Assembly (NCBI GenBank): GCA_003149065.1
Contig: QGFZ01000001.1
Location: forward strand, 248,001 to 312,000
From: Ruminococcaceae bacterium R-25
Lineage (GTDB): Bacteria; Bacillota; Clostridia; Saccharofermentanales; Saccharofermentanaceae
DNA length: 64,000 nt
Reading direction: 5' to 3'
Within the stretch, counting starts at the first letter, position 1, and the number at the start of each line of letters is the position of its first letter. Below, in pieces: positions 16,597 to 25,808 of this stretch. The position numbers were made by a program, and so were the translations under genes. The notes beneath the pieces are model-generated. The model was not told where the DNA came from. It worked only from the letters and a program-made list of their open reading frames with translations, and ran no database searches.

Positions 16597-17529
16597 ATGA
16601 AAGTAGTATCAGGCACCAAAGAACATGTCCACTTCCACGAAGCTGACGAGACATACAGATATACGGATATTGTCCTTGAAGCAATGGTCGGATGTATCAG
16701 CATAGTATATGATTACGACAAAGAAAAATATAACTCTGACGACGATGTAAATCTCGCTATTAAGGAAAACTGCACAGCGCTGATTCAGAAGTGCCTTGAT
16801 TCGCTTCCGGAAAACAGATCAGTAATGAAAAGCGATAAGCAGCAGATCGCAGAGAAGTTCGATCAGGAACTCTCTTTGATGGGAATCACAGCCAGCACTC
16901 AAGTAAGGCAGTTTGCGCTTAAAGGTGATTCTAGGGAAATATATGAACGCGCAATGAAAATGGAAGACCTTTGCGGCGCATTGATCACGTCTGATGTCGG
17001 TGATCCCCTTGACGGGCCCATGAAGGCAGCAGGCAAGTACAAAGTCAATTACCCAAAGGGAATGCTGGGCTTTACGTCAGATTTTATATATTATTCACCG
17101 GGTGATAACGTAGTGGTTTCTTTTGATAATGTAATGACTGATACCGTATATGAATTCTTCTGCACCGCTGAAAACTATGAGGTCAAGCGTGATGATTGCG
17201 GTAGGGCAAAGATAATGTTTGTAATGCCTGAACATGATGTCCAGGTCTCAGTCAGCGCCGAGCAGCTAAGATTTGGTCCGACCTCATACGAGAAGACTGA
17301 TAACGGTTTTATGGGCTTTGCCGGGTTTGCAAAGATGATGGAAGACAAAAGATCCGCACCTGTTGAGACTCAGGCTCCCGCAGATTGGTGCTGCCCTAAC
17401 TGCAACGCGGTAAATAAGGGCAGGTTCTGCTCTGAATGCGGTACGCCCAAGCCTTCCGGATGGACATGCGAATGCGGAACCACAAACGCCGGAAAGTTCT
17501 GTGCCAACTGCGGAAAAACGAAGCCATAA
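16597..17529 (+). CDS. Protein with two C-terminal zinc ribbons
   Basis: 310 residues, soluble. Two four-cysteine ribbons close the protein: WCCPNCNAVNKGRFCSECG (about 258-278) and WTCECGTTNAGKFCANCG (about 285-305). The N-terminal half alternates strands and helices (GITASTQVRQFALKGDSREIY) in a way that recalls SPFH-type proteins ending in double ribbons, but I cannot confirm that. The last ribbon matches that of the protein at 35-1186. AAGGAAG lies 8 nt before the ATG. Function unknown; a metal-dependent scaffold or binding role is inference. Confidence 0.75.
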   Translation: MKVVSGTKEHVHFHEADETYRYTDIVLEAMVGCISIVYDYDKEKYNSDDDVNLAIKENCTALIQKCLDSLPENRSVMKSDKQQIAEKFDQELSLMGITASTQVRQFALKGDSREIYERAMKMEDLCGALITSDVGDPLDGPMKAAGKYKVNYPKGMLGFTSDFIYYSPGDNVVVSFDNVMTDTVYEFFCTAENYEVKRDDCGRAKIMFVMPEHDVQVSVSAEQLRFGPTSYEKTDNGFMGFAGFAKMMEDKRSAPVETQAPADWCCPNCNAVNKGRFCSECGTPKPSGWTCECGTTNAGKFCANCGKTKP

Positions 17530-17629
17530 ATAGCTTTGTTCCTCGAAAATGGTGTTGTTTTCAGCTTTGCATCGATAGTTCTATATCTCGAAAACCGAGA
17601 GAAAAATATCGAATAACAATAAATTTATA

Positions 17630-17658
17630 TTGAAATGCAAAATGTGATGTGTTACTAT
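17630..17658 (+). promoter_or_regulatory. Promoter of the 17710 gene
   Basis: TTGAAA (17630-17635), 17-nt spacer, TACTAT (17653-17658). It shows that the in-frame ATG at 17635 lies inside the promoter and is not the start. Confidence 0.65.
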
Positions 17659-17709
17659 ACAACCATCGGGGAGACCTGGGAACAAATACATTTTGAGGGG
17701 GATATCATA

Positions 17710-18462
17710 ATGCAGGACAGTAATTCATTAATAATGCTTGCATCTCTGGGTGTAATGACCTGCGCTTTAGTCTGGCTGATCATATCAATAGTATTGACGG
17801 CTAAAGGCAAGAAGAAAAACATAATAGGTATCATTGCAGGTGCAATACTCTGCGTTGGAGGCTTATATTTCTTCGCTTCTTCATTGCTTGTTAAGGCTGT
17901 TGATTATGGCGCAAAAGCGGTTGACTCAATGACGGCTAAATTCACTGTAGATCCTGAATCCAAACCAATCTCAGGAACGCTTATGATAAATGATACCGAG
18001 ATCAAACTTCCGTGTACTGTCGGTGATCTGAAGAAAAACGGTTTGGCTGCAAGCAATGCATGGGATGGCGAAGAGCTATATCTGTGGCCCGAAGATAATG
18101 TAAACGGAAGAAACGGAACTCCGTGTTTCTGCGCTTACAGACAGAAGGCTTCGGAGGGGGAAGAATCAGCAGAAGTAAAAGACAGTGATGTAATCGTTGC
18201 CTTATATTTCCCGGCTGACAAGGAACTGGAGTTCAAATACTCTGAAATCAAATATTACATTCCGTTGGACGATTTCCAGAAGAAATACGGAAAGGCAGCT
18301 TACAACATTAACGATACTTATCGTGGCGTCAGGCTCTTTTATTTAGGAGATAACGATCTCATTGTCGAAGTAACTTTTACTCCGAGTAGCCGAGTGCTAG
18401 ACGGATTTATGATAGGTACATCTGAATATATGAAAAAGGATGCTACAAAGATCAGATTCTAA
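17710..18462 (+). CDS. Two-helix membrane protein of unknown function
   Basis: 250 residues. Two hydrophobic helices near the N-terminus (about 6-30 and 36-60) flank a basic loop, KGKKKN, which should be cytoplasmic; the remaining 190 residues would follow the second helix on the outside or as a peripheral domain. The soluble part has no motif I recognise. GAGGGGG lies about 8 nt before the ATG at 17710; the longer reading from 17635 overlaps the promoter. It is a single gene with its own promoter. Confidence 0.7.
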   Translation: MQDSNSLIMLASLGVMTCALVWLIISIVLTAKGKKKNIIGIIAGAILCVGGLYFFASSLLVKAVDYGAKAVDSMTAKFTVDPESKPISGTLMINDTEIKLPCTVGDLKKNGLAASNAWDGEELYLWPEDNVNGRNGTPCFCAYRQKASEGEESAEVKDSDVIVALYFPADKELEFKYSEIKYYIPLDDFQKKYGKAAYNINDTYRGVRLFYLGDNDLIVEVTFTPSSRVLDGFMIGTSEYMKKDATKIRF

Positions 18463-18474
18463 TCTCCGTTTTAT

Positions 18475-18508
18475 GGCAACTCATGTATCTTAAACGGCAA
18501 CTCGCGTA
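18475..18508 (+). promoter_or_regulatory. Direct repeats, candidate LytTR operator
   Basis: GGCAACTCATGTA (18475-18487) and GGCAACTCGCGTA (18496-18508) match at 11 of 13 positions and start exactly 21 bp apart, two helical turns. This spacing is typical of LytTR-domain regulator sites, and the operon just downstream encodes one (20115). An ACCGTTGAA half-site resembling the LytTR consensus follows at about 18512. Binding is inference. Confidence 0.5.
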
Positions 18509-18575
18509 AAGCACCGTTGAATGCTCCTTTGGACTTTGTTAGTTTTGTGCCAGCAAAGAACAAAGGAGTTTTGAC

Positions 18576-19439
18576 ATGATCAGTGCAAACGGAATATGCA
18601 AGAGTTTTGCTGACAAAGAGGTCCTCTCAGGTATTGATCTTGATATCAAGCCCGGCAAGATCTTCGGCCTTTTAGGACCTTCAGGAGCCGGTAAGACAAC
18701 GCTCATAAAGATAATCACAGGACAACTCGGGTACGATAAAGGCGAGATCAATGTGCTCGGAAAACCCGTTAATGAACTTACAGGAAACGACAAAAAGCAG
18801 ATCGGCATCATGATGGATGATCACGGCGTGTATGACAGGTTATCCTGCATGGACAACCTTAAGATATTCGCCGATATCTACGGCGTTCCTTATTCTGAGA
18901 TTGGAAAAGCTCTTAAGGAAGTAGGTCTTGAAGATGCCGCGAAAAAGCCGGCGATGAAATTATCCAAAGGCATGCGCGCAAGGCTCCAGCTCGCAAGAGT
19001 CTTCATGATCCGTCCGAAGATCTTATTTCTTGATGAACCTACGAGCGGCCTCGACCCCATGACAATGAAATATATCCATAAGCTCATTACATCCCGGAGA
19101 GATGAGGGCTGCACGGTCTTTCTTACTACGCACAACATGGAAGAAGCAACAGTGCTCTGTGATGAGGTCGCGCTCCTGAATGAGGGAAAGATCGTTGACC
19201 GCGGAGCACCGGCTGAGATATGCAGAAGATATAACCATCAGAAGACGATCAATATCCATCTCAAAACAGGTGAGGATATATCTTTCGCGCATGGCGTTGA
19301 ATCTGCAGAAAAGATCAGCAGCCTTATTAAGCAGGGAAAGGTTGAGACGATACATTCTTCTGAACCTACCTTGGAGACCGTGTTCATTGAACTGACAGGA
19401 AGAAAGCTCGAAGCGGAAGAGGAGATCAGATATGCATAA
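18576..19439 (+). CDS. ABC transporter ATP-binding protein
   Basis: 287-residue ATPase. Walker A GPSGAGKTT (K40), signature LSKGMRARLQLAR, Walker B ILFLDEPTSGLDP, and the H-loop TTHNMEEA. The C-terminal 70 residues are an accessory region typical of exporters of the multidrug/lantibiotic type. AGGAG lies 7 nt before the ATG. It overlaps the permease gene by 8 nt and shares an operon with a LytTR regulator and a DUF3021 protein. Substrate unknown; export of a drug, peptide or lipid is the usual role. Confidence 0.93.
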   Translation: MISANGICKSFADKEVLSGIDLDIKPGKIFGLLGPSGAGKTTLIKIITGQLGYDKGEINVLGKPVNELTGNDKKQIGIMMDDHGVYDRLSCMDNLKIFADIYGVPYSEIGKALKEVGLEDAAKKPAMKLSKGMRARLQLARVFMIRPKILFLDEPTSGLDPMTMKYIHKLITSRRDEGCTVFLTTHNMEEATVLCDEVALLNEGKIVDRGAPAEICRRYNHQKTINIHLKTGEDISFAHGVESAEKISSLIKQGKVETIHSSEPTLETVFIELTGRKLEAEEEIRYA

Positions 19440-20118
19440 TGTCGGCGTTATTTTCAAAAAACAGCTTAAGGATACATTGAAGAACAAGACTGTTCTTATC
19501 CAGTTCATTATGTTCCCGTTAATGACTCTCATAATGGAGCATGCGATATCACTTCCGGACATGCCGGAACTGTTCTTTACGAAGCTCTTTTCGGTAATGT
19601 ATATGGGAATGGCGCCGATGACATCAGCTGCAGCCATCATCTCGGAAGAGAAAGAGAAGAACACATTAAGAGCTCTCATGATGGCTAATGTTAAACCGTG
19701 GGAATATCTTCTCGGTGTCGGCGCTTATGTCTGGACTCTCTGCATGGCAGGTGCGGGAATTATGGCGACAGGTCTTCCGGCATCGGATGTTCCGTTCTAT
19801 CTTGGTGTTATGGCAGCAGGCTTTGTGATCTCCATCTCTTTGGGTGCATGCATCGGTATCTTTTCATCAAACCAGATGACTGCGACATCGCTCTTTGTAC
19901 CTGTAATGCTTGTTTTCTCGTTTTCGCCCATGCTTGCGATGTTCAATGATAAAATAGAAAAGGTCGCCAGGATCTTTTATACGCAGCAGCTGCGTGTCCT
20001 GATGAACCGGATGTCTTTCGAAGGAATAAAGCCGGAGAGCATAATGATCCTTATTGTTAATGCAGTGTTGGCCATAGCGCTCTTCTTTGTGGCTTTCAAG
20101 CGAAAAGGACTTGAATGA
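19432..20118 (+). CDS. ABC-2 type transporter permease
   Basis: 228 residues, six hydrophobic segments. After a cytoplasmic start (VIFKKQLKDTLKNKTVLIQF) come the ABC-2 landmarks ISEEKEKNTLRALMMANVKPWEYLLG before the central helices. Length and layout fit half-transporter permeases that pair with the preceding ATPase. The coding regions overlap by 8 nt, and the stop overlaps the LytTR start (ATGA). Confidence 0.88.
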   Translation: MHNVGVIFKKQLKDTLKNKTVLIQFIMFPLMTLIMEHAISLPDMPELFFTKLFSVMYMGMAPMTSAAAIISEEKEKNTLRALMMANVKPWEYLLGVGAYVWTLCMAGAGIMATGLPASDVPFYLGVMAAGFVISISLGACIGIFSSNQMTATSLFVPVMLVFSFSPMLAMFNDKIEKVARIFYTQQLRVLMNRMSFEGIKPESIMILIVNAVLAIALFFVAFKRKGLE

Positions 20119-20558
20119 TGAAGATCAATCTTGACATAGACGGCAAATACGATGACACCGAAGTCATTATCCGCGCGCCGCATCTGAACAACGACATCGA
20201 GAGGATAGTCGCGATGATGCGCATGATCGACATGCAGATCGCAGTGCGCCGCGACAATGAGACTTATCTCCTGGAGACGGATAAGATCCTTTATGTGGAA
20301 GCGGTGGACAGGAAGACTTTCGTATATACAAATGCCGATACATACGAATCAGAATTAAAGCTTTATGAACTTGAGCAGCAGCTTGTTGAACGTGATTTCT
20401 TAAGGATCAGCAAGCAGAGCCTCGTGAACTTAAGGAAGATAAAGAGCCTTAAGACAGACGTTAACCGCAAGATCAGGATCACTTTGCAGAACGGCGAACA
20501 GATAGTCGTATCGCGCATGTATTCTGATGAGCTCAGAAGAAAGTTGGGGTTAAGATAA
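20115..20558 (+). CDS. LytTR-domain DNA-binding regulator
   Basis: 147 residues with no receiver domain. The C-terminal 95 residues are a LytTR domain: LLETDKILYVEAVDRKTFVYT, LEQQLVERDFLRISKQSLVN, and a closing block with SRMYSDELRRKLGL. LytTR proteins bind direct repeats about 21 bp apart and often control their own operon. Such repeats are found at 18475-18508. It overlaps the permease by 4 nt and the DUF3021 gene by 1 nt. A second copy of this pair is at 60739-61627. Confidence 0.92.
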   Translation: MMKINLDIDGKYDDTEVIIRAPHLNNDIERIVAMMRMIDMQIAVRRDNETYLLETDKILYVEAVDRKTFVYTNADTYESELKLYELEQQLVERDFLRISKQSLVNLRKIKSLKTDVNRKIRITLQNGEQIVVSRMYSDELRRKLGLR

Positions 20559-21022
20559 TGGAAGAAAGAAAAAGTGTTTTCGAATATATAAAAGAACTCT
20601 TTACCTGCTACGGAATAGTTATATTGATCTTCATAGCGATCAACTTTTTTATCGGTGATGAGGCAGGAACTGTATCAACATTATTTGCTCTGGGCTCCAA
20701 GGGCCTCTCGTCAGCAATGCTCCTTCAGCTGTTCCTGATGGGTGTTATTACCACGATCGCACAGAATATCTTCCTGACGGATCTTCTGATAAAGAACATG
20801 TCTCTGATCGTAAGGCATATCCTGTTCTTCATGACTCTCATGTTAGCGATAATTGTTTTCGCAGTATGCTTTGGATGGTTCCCTCTGAACGATCCCGCTG
20901 CATGGATCGGATTCATAGTATCGTTTTCTGTATGTTCGGTAATGAGCGCATTTATCATGAGGCTGGAAGAGAAAGCAGAGAACAAGAAGATGCAGGAAGC
21001 ACTTAACAGACTGAAGAAATAA
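20558..21022 (+). CDS. DUF3021 family membrane protein
   Basis: 154 residues with four membrane helices and a charged C-terminal tail (RLEEKAENKKMQEALNRLKK). DUF3021 proteins are encoded next to stand-alone LytTR regulators and are thought to control them as membrane inhibitors; this position fits. Last gene of the operon that starts at 18576. No clear terminator follows. Confidence 0.85.
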   Translation: MEERKSVFEYIKELFTCYGIVILIFIAINFFIGDEAGTVSTLFALGSKGLSSAMLLQLFLMGVITTIAQNIFLTDLLIKNMSLIVRHILFFMTLMLAIIVFAVCFGWFPLNDPAAWIGFIVSFSVCSVMSAFIMRLEEKAENKKMQEALNRLKK

Positions 21023-21077
21023 GGGCTTTATAAGGTCGACTCTTTTCGAAAAATCCCCCACAAAATAAAAATATTTG

Positions 21078-21083
21078 TATAAT
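21078..21083 (+). promoter_or_regulatory. -10 box upstream of the zinc-ribbon paralogue array
   Basis: TATAAT preceded directly by TTG, about 63 nt before the first gene of the array. No -35 match is visible 16-18 nt upstream. The leader contains CCGG-TTCATT-CCGG. No similar promoter lies between the four genes, so they are likely one transcript. Confidence 0.5.
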
Positions 21084-21146
21084 ATAAATTGTGGTGTTGG
21101 ATTGCCGGTTCATTCCGGGGTTATAGGGTATAAGGGTTGATCAGAA

Positions 21147-22679
21147 ATGGCATTGCTTAAAAGTTATTCCTGCGTTAAGTGCGGGGGTGTCCTGAATTTC
21201 GATGAGAATCAGGAAGTATTCGGTTGTCCTTTCTGCGGCGGCGAATTTGCATTTACGGATTTCCACAGAGGAGATCTGATCAGACAGGGAAATATCAGCC
21301 TTAACAGAGGCAACTATTCTACTGCAAAAGATAAATTTCAGGCGATACTTAACAGGAATCCCAGAGACTTTGAAGCTCTTCAGGGTATGATCCTTGCTGA
21401 AGGCAGGATCACTGCTGTAAACAGACTTTGCAGGATCGAGTATCTGGAAGATTCGGATCTTAAAGCCGCGATCTATGCTGCTAAGAAAGCAGGGGAGGCC
21501 CTGCCGGAAGAAAACGAGTATTTCGGTCTGCTTGTCAGGATGTTTGAAATTGCCCGTGATTATTTAGAGAGCGGTGCTGAAGCAAATGAGGCTTCAGAAA
21601 AACAAAACATGCATTTCAGAAACATGAGCTATCAGATCATGAGTGTCGAAGAGGAGGAGGAAGCTACTTTCGACGGGTATAAGAAGGCCCTCGGAATCTT
21701 AGCTTCAAGATTCCTGCCTGTCATATTTGCTGTTTCGCTCGTATTTCAGATGTGGTGGATAACCATTGCTTTTGTTGTGATCGTCGCAATCGTCGGCATT
21801 TGCATGAAGGTCCATTATGCTTCTGCGAAAAAGAATATTGAAACGAGTCTCGATGATAAGATGAAGACCCAATTCAAGATAGATGATGCGGCAGTCGCCA
21901 AGATGAAGGAAACCAGACATGAGTACATGAATACATATATCAAGCTCAAGAAGATCGTTCCTGATCCCAAGGCTTATGAGAAACCCTTGCCGCAGCCAAA
22001 GCATGATAATTCAGTCGTAAATGATCCTTTCATCGATATTGAGAAGACTGTCATCTGCAATAAGTGCGGCGGCCTTTTGACTCTGGATAAAGAGAAGAAT
22101 CTTTACGAGTGCAGATCATGCGGCGTTGCTTATGGTGCTTCGCTGTTCTTCGGCAATCCTTTTGAGAAGGCGAAAAAAGCGATCGAGGAGAACGATTTTG
22201 CTGAAGCAGATCAGAGGTTCTCTCATATGCTGATGACCGATCCTAAGTCCTTTGATGCGCTGCTTGGAAGGATACTTTGTGCCGGAAGATGGAAGACCGT
22301 CAGTGAGATCAATCTGACTGACCTCGCCGTCTCGGATGTCAGATTGAATAATATCATGGAACGTGCTGATGATGCCGTTTCCCATGCTGTCGAAGAGGAT
22401 AAGCCCATTTTTGAAGATATCCGCAAACTGGCCGTATTTTATATTGATTATGTGAAGGCCACACAGGCAGCTAATGTCTTCAGCAGCAAGCTTGAATACA
22501 TTTCGAAGAACAGACTGACGTTCCTCAAGAACAATGATGATTCCGAACTTAAGAATCAATCTGTTTACATAAAGTGGAGAAAAGAAGAACTTTTGAAAAA
22601 GCATAATGCAAAGACCGGATTTGATGAGCTGAAAGCAAAGGTCGTAACAGATTACCGCAAACGCACATTCATAAGATGA
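21147..22679 (+). CDS. Double zinc-ribbon, TPR-like membrane protein, paralogue 1
   Basis: 510 residues. N-terminal ribbon with C9, C12, C27 and C30 (CVKCGGVLNFDENQEVFGCP). Then a TPR-like helix pair (NYSTAKDKFQAILNRNPRDFEALQG), a two-helix membrane hairpin at about 188-222, and a second ribbon at about 303-325 (CNKCGG...YECRSCG). A second TPR-like pair follows (DFAEADQRFSHMLMTDPKSFDALLGRILC). The protein is thus two copies of a ribbon-plus-TPR unit on either side of a membrane hairpin, with both halves expected in the cytoplasm. First of four tandem paralogues and the most divergent. The first ribbon resembles proteins labelled TFIIB-type zinc ribbon; the function is unknown. Confidence 0.8.
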   Translation: MALLKSYSCVKCGGVLNFDENQEVFGCPFCGGEFAFTDFHRGDLIRQGNISLNRGNYSTAKDKFQAILNRNPRDFEALQGMILAEGRITAVNRLCRIEYLEDSDLKAAIYAAKKAGEALPEENEYFGLLVRMFEIARDYLESGAEANEASEKQNMHFRNMSYQIMSVEEEEEATFDGYKKALGILASRFLPVIFAVSLVFQMWWITIAFVVIVAIVGICMKVHYASAKKNIETSLDDKMKTQFKIDDAAVAKMKETRHEYMNTYIKLKKIVPDPKAYEKPLPQPKHDNSVVNDPFIDIEKTVICNKCGGLLTLDKEKNLYECRSCGVAYGASLFFGNPFEKAKKAIEENDFAEADQRFSHMLMTDPKSFDALLGRILCAGRWKTVSEINLTDLAVSDVRLNNIMERADDAVSHAVEEDKPIFEDIRKLAVFYIDYVKATQAANVFSSKLEYISKNRLTFLKNNDDSELKNQSVYIKWRKEELLKKHNAKTGFDELKAKVVTDYRKRTFIR

Positions 22680-22689
22680 GGAAGCAGAA

Positions 22690-24225
22690 ATGGCAATGTT
22701 AAAGAGTTATACATGTTCAAAATGTGCAGGCGTCCTGCTTTTTGATTCCGATCAGGAGTTCTTTGACTGTCCTTTCTGCGGAACAAAATTCAGTGCTGCT
22801 GATTTCCATGGTAATGAGATCATGGATCAGGCAAAAGAATGCCAGAGAAAGCGGTCTTTCGATGCGGCAAAAGAGAAATACTATGCCGTGCTTGAGAATG
22901 ATCCTGATAACTTCGATGCACATTTGGGAATTGTACTTTGCGAGCTGAAGGTGATTTCGGTTGATGATCTCAAAGACCGCAAAGTCTTGGACGGCAAGGA
23001 ACTGACAAATGCCAGAAGAGCTCTCATGAGCGCGAAAAGGCAGCTCCATAAAGACCAGGCAGCATATTTCAACAAGATAAACGATCTTGTCAATATTCAG
23101 GTAAAGATTAACAGATTTGAGAATGAGAAAAACGAACTTCTGAAATCAGAAGAAGCACAGGATATGATCAACAGGAAGCTCCTTGAGATTCACCAGGAGC
23201 AAAGGTCAAATGACAGGTATGAACTGCTTAAAGGGTGGCCTGTGGTATTGATCCTTCTTCCTTTTTTAGCATTGACCGAGCTCTTTGAAAATCCTGCGAC
23301 TATAGCTATCTTTTTTGTAACCCTTGTTGGTATCGTTATCCTCGTGATAGTAGGTGTTAACCGCAGTGACGAGGAAGAAGACGAGCAATATAAGCCTGCT
23401 CTTTATATTGAGCGTAGCCTTAAGGGAAAGATAATGGAATTAGATAGAAACTATAATGCTGAATACCGTAAACTGGACGGCTTATATCCTAAACTTCCGG
23501 AGAGTAAGAATACCCGGAGCGAACAGGCTGAGACTAAAGAGAACAGTTCTGTATCTGACAGCGATATAAAGACCGATGAGATGATCATCTGCTCGAAATG
23601 CGCTGCAAAGCTTTTTCTCGATAAGAAAAAGCGAGTTTACGAGTGTGACCACTGCGGCGTGGCTTACGGCGTGTCACTGTTCTTTGGAATGCCGATGGAA
23701 AAGGCCCTTAATTCAATTAATACAGGTTTTTACGGTGATGCCGAAAAGAGATTTGACAGCATTCTCATGGTGCATCCTTCTGATTTCGAAGCAAATCTCG
23801 GCCGCATCCTTTGCGAAGGCAGATGGTCGAAGATAAGTGATATCGACCTTACAGACGATGTCTCTCCTTCCAGAGTAAAAGAGATCAAGCAGAGGATCGC
23901 TGATGCTTCGCAGCACACCTCATTTGAGAACAAGCCGTATTTTGAGAATCTGAATAAACTGATTGCTTTGTTCGAAACTTATTCAACTAACAGCCGGATG
24001 CTCGACGTGATCAATAATGCGGTCGAAGAGTTTGATGCGAAAACTGAAGTGTTCTCGATGGCATTTTCAGGTCCTGATTTCAGGGAAAAGAGTGAAGCCG
24101 AGAGAAAATCTATCATAAGCAGATCATATGCTTACCAGGCTCAAAATAAGAAGATTACTGCAGATTTTTCGACCCTTCGCAAAACTATCATTGATATGAG
24201 AAGCGATTCGCCACTGACTAAGTGA
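22690..24225 (+). CDS. Double zinc-ribbon, TPR-like membrane protein, paralogue 2
   Basis: 511 residues with the layout of paralogue 1: ribbon CSKCAGVLLFDSDQEFFDCP, TPR-like FDAAKEKYYAVLENDPDNFDAHLG, membrane hairpin at about 178-220, second ribbon CSKCAAKLFLDKKKRVYECD, then YGDAEKRFDSILMVHPSDFEANLGR. A charged Glu-rich segment separates the hairpin from the second ribbon. It starts 10 nt after paralogue 1. Its last nine codons (MRSDSPLTK) are the same as those of paralogue 3, and the DNA there is nearly identical too. Confidence 0.8.
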   Translation: MAMLKSYTCSKCAGVLLFDSDQEFFDCPFCGTKFSAADFHGNEIMDQAKECQRKRSFDAAKEKYYAVLENDPDNFDAHLGIVLCELKVISVDDLKDRKVLDGKELTNARRALMSAKRQLHKDQAAYFNKINDLVNIQVKINRFENEKNELLKSEEAQDMINRKLLEIHQEQRSNDRYELLKGWPVVLILLPFLALTELFENPATIAIFFVTLVGIVILVIVGVNRSDEEEDEQYKPALYIERSLKGKIMELDRNYNAEYRKLDGLYPKLPESKNTRSEQAETKENSSVSDSDIKTDEMIICSKCAAKLFLDKKKRVYECDHCGVAYGVSLFFGMPMEKALNSINTGFYGDAEKRFDSILMVHPSDFEANLGRILCEGRWSKISDIDLTDDVSPSRVKEIKQRIADASQHTSFENKPYFENLNKLIALFETYSTNSRMLDVINNAVEEFDAKTEVFSMAFSGPDFREKSEAERKSIISRSYAYQAQNKKITADFSTLRKTIIDMRSDSPLTK

Positions 24226-24279
24226 TCTTGGGGGAGATTAAGATGGCAATACTTAAGAGCTATACATGTTCAAAGTGCG
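24196..24279 (+). repeat. Junction repeat between paralogues 2 and 3
   Basis: 84 nt covering the end of paralogue 2, the stop, the GGGGGAG ribosome binding site and the first 12 codons of paralogue 3. It is nearly identical to 25779-25863: I see one single-base insertion and one substitution. Confidence 0.85.
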
Positions 24280-25808
24280 CGGGCGTCCTGAACTTCGATT
24301 CTGATCAGGAGTTTTTTGAATGTCCGTTCTGCGGTACGGCGTTTGATGTGCTGGATTTCCATGGCGATGAAGTAATGGAGCAGGCCAGATCCTTGCTTAA
24401 GAACGAGTCTTTCGATGCGGCCAGGGAGAAATACAAAGCCATTTTGAAATATAACCCCAAAAACTTTGAAGCGAATCTGGGAGTTGTTCTTTGTGATCTT
24501 AAGGTCACTTCTGCAGACAGGCTGGAATTCCCCGATCTCCTTCCTGAATATGATGTTGTTAATGTCAGAAAATCGATCCTGAAGGCGAAGAGGAATACCG
24601 GTAAGAACGGATCTTCATACTTTGGAAAGATGTATGAACTTATCTCTGTCAAAGAGGATGTGGCCAGGCTCCGGAAAGAGGAATCCGAACTGTCATCTGA
24701 ACAGATCGGACGTAAGGTAAACGATAAGCTCGTTGAGGATTATAAGACTACGAGAACTATAAACAGAAGCAGTACGGTTCCCGTGATCCTTTCATGGGTG
24801 GCTATTGCCGTCATGCTCCTGGTAATGCTCGGGATGAACGGGAAATTTGACGATGAAAAGTCATTGCTTGTACCGTTTCTGGTTCCGCTCGCAGTCGTGG
24901 CTATCATCATTATTTTTATGGTCATTGTGGATAAAATACATGACCGGGATTTTAAACCCGTTGATGATATTACAAATTCTTTCAGTGGCAGGATAAAAGA
25001 GAGATTTAACAGATACGATGAAGAATACCGTAAGATGAGAACTCTTTATCCGACTGCGGAAAAGAAACGCAAGATCCAAGATCAGGAGAGCGTTGTTTCC
25101 GGCAAAGAGAGTGCTTCTTTGAAGGAACCGCAAATCGATTACAGTAATATAGATCCTTCCGAGATCGTTATTTGTTTGAAGTGTGCTGCCAGACTGACTT
25201 TGAATAAAGATAAGCGTGTCTATCAGTGTGACCACTGCGGTGTTGCATACGGCATCTCGCTGTTCTTCGGCATTCCTATGGAAAAGGCTCTGAATTCGCT
25301 TAATACAGGTTTTTACGATGATGCCAACCAGAGATTCGGCAGCATCCTTATGGTACATCCGTCTGATTTTGAAGCGCTTCTCGGTCGCGTCCTCTGCGAG
25401 GGTGGATGGACTAAGATCAGTGATATCGATCTTACTGATGATGTTGACGTATCTAGCTATAAAGCAGTCAGGAGACGTTTGGGAGAGGCAAAAGAGCATG
25501 CATCTGTACATAATGTGCCTTTTTTCGAGAACGTCGAAAAGATGGTCGGCTATTGCGAAGAGTACAAGAGAAACATGCAAAAGATCAATGAGAACGAACT
25601 CGAGGTCAAAGCTTTTGACGCCGGTACAGCAGTGATGGATGTTGCTTTCCATGGCAAGGATTTCAGCATCGAAAGGGAACAGAAGAGAACTAAGCTCCTC
25701 AGCGAGGCTTACCCGTACCGGGTAAGCAATAAGAAGATCGAAGCAGAATTCTCAAAAATGCGCGATCATATCCTTGGTATGAGAAGCGATTCGCCACTGA
25801 CTAAGTGA
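24243..25808 (+). CDS. Double zinc-ribbon, TPR-like membrane protein, paralogue 3
   Basis: 521 residues. Ribbon CSKCAGVLNFDSDQEFFECP, TPR-like FDAAREKYKAILKYNPKNFEANLG, membrane hairpin at about 175-225, second ribbon CLKCAARLTLNKDKRVYQCD, then YDDANQRFGSILMVHPSDFEALLGR. Closest relative in the window is paralogue 2. The ATG at 24243 has GGGGGAG 6 nt upstream; an in-frame GTG at 24222 overlaps the end of paralogue 2 and is not used here. Function unknown, as for the other copies. Confidence 0.8.
   Translation: MAILKSYTCSKCAGVLNFDSDQEFFECPFCGTAFDVLDFHGDEVMEQARSLLKNESFDAAREKYKAILKYNPKNFEANLGVVLCDLKVTSADRLEFPDLLPEYDVVNVRKSILKAKRNTGKNGSSYFGKMYELISVKEDVARLRKEESELSSEQIGRKVNDKLVEDYKTTRTINRSSTVPVILSWVAIAVMLLVMLGMNGKFDDEKSLLVPFLVPLAVVAIIIIFMVIVDKIHDRDFKPVDDITNSFSGRIKERFNRYDEEYRKMRTLYPTAEKKRKIQDQESVVSGKESASLKEPQIDYSNIDPSEIVICLKCAARLTLNKDKRVYQCDHCGVAYGISLFFGIPMEKALNSLNTGFYDDANQRFGSILMVHPSDFEALLGRVLCEGGWTKISDIDLTDDVDVSSYKAVRRRLGEAKEHASVHNVPFFENVEKMVGYCEEYKRNMQKINENELEVKAFDAGTAVMDVAFHGKDFSIEREQKRTKLLSEAYPYRVSNKKIEAEFSKMRDHILGMRSDSPLTK

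Noticed and set aside
17566-17620. TCTCG-AAAAC-CGAGA hairpin as terminator of the 16597 gene
   Set aside because: Only a 5-bp stem and no T-tract; may be weak but I cannot support it.
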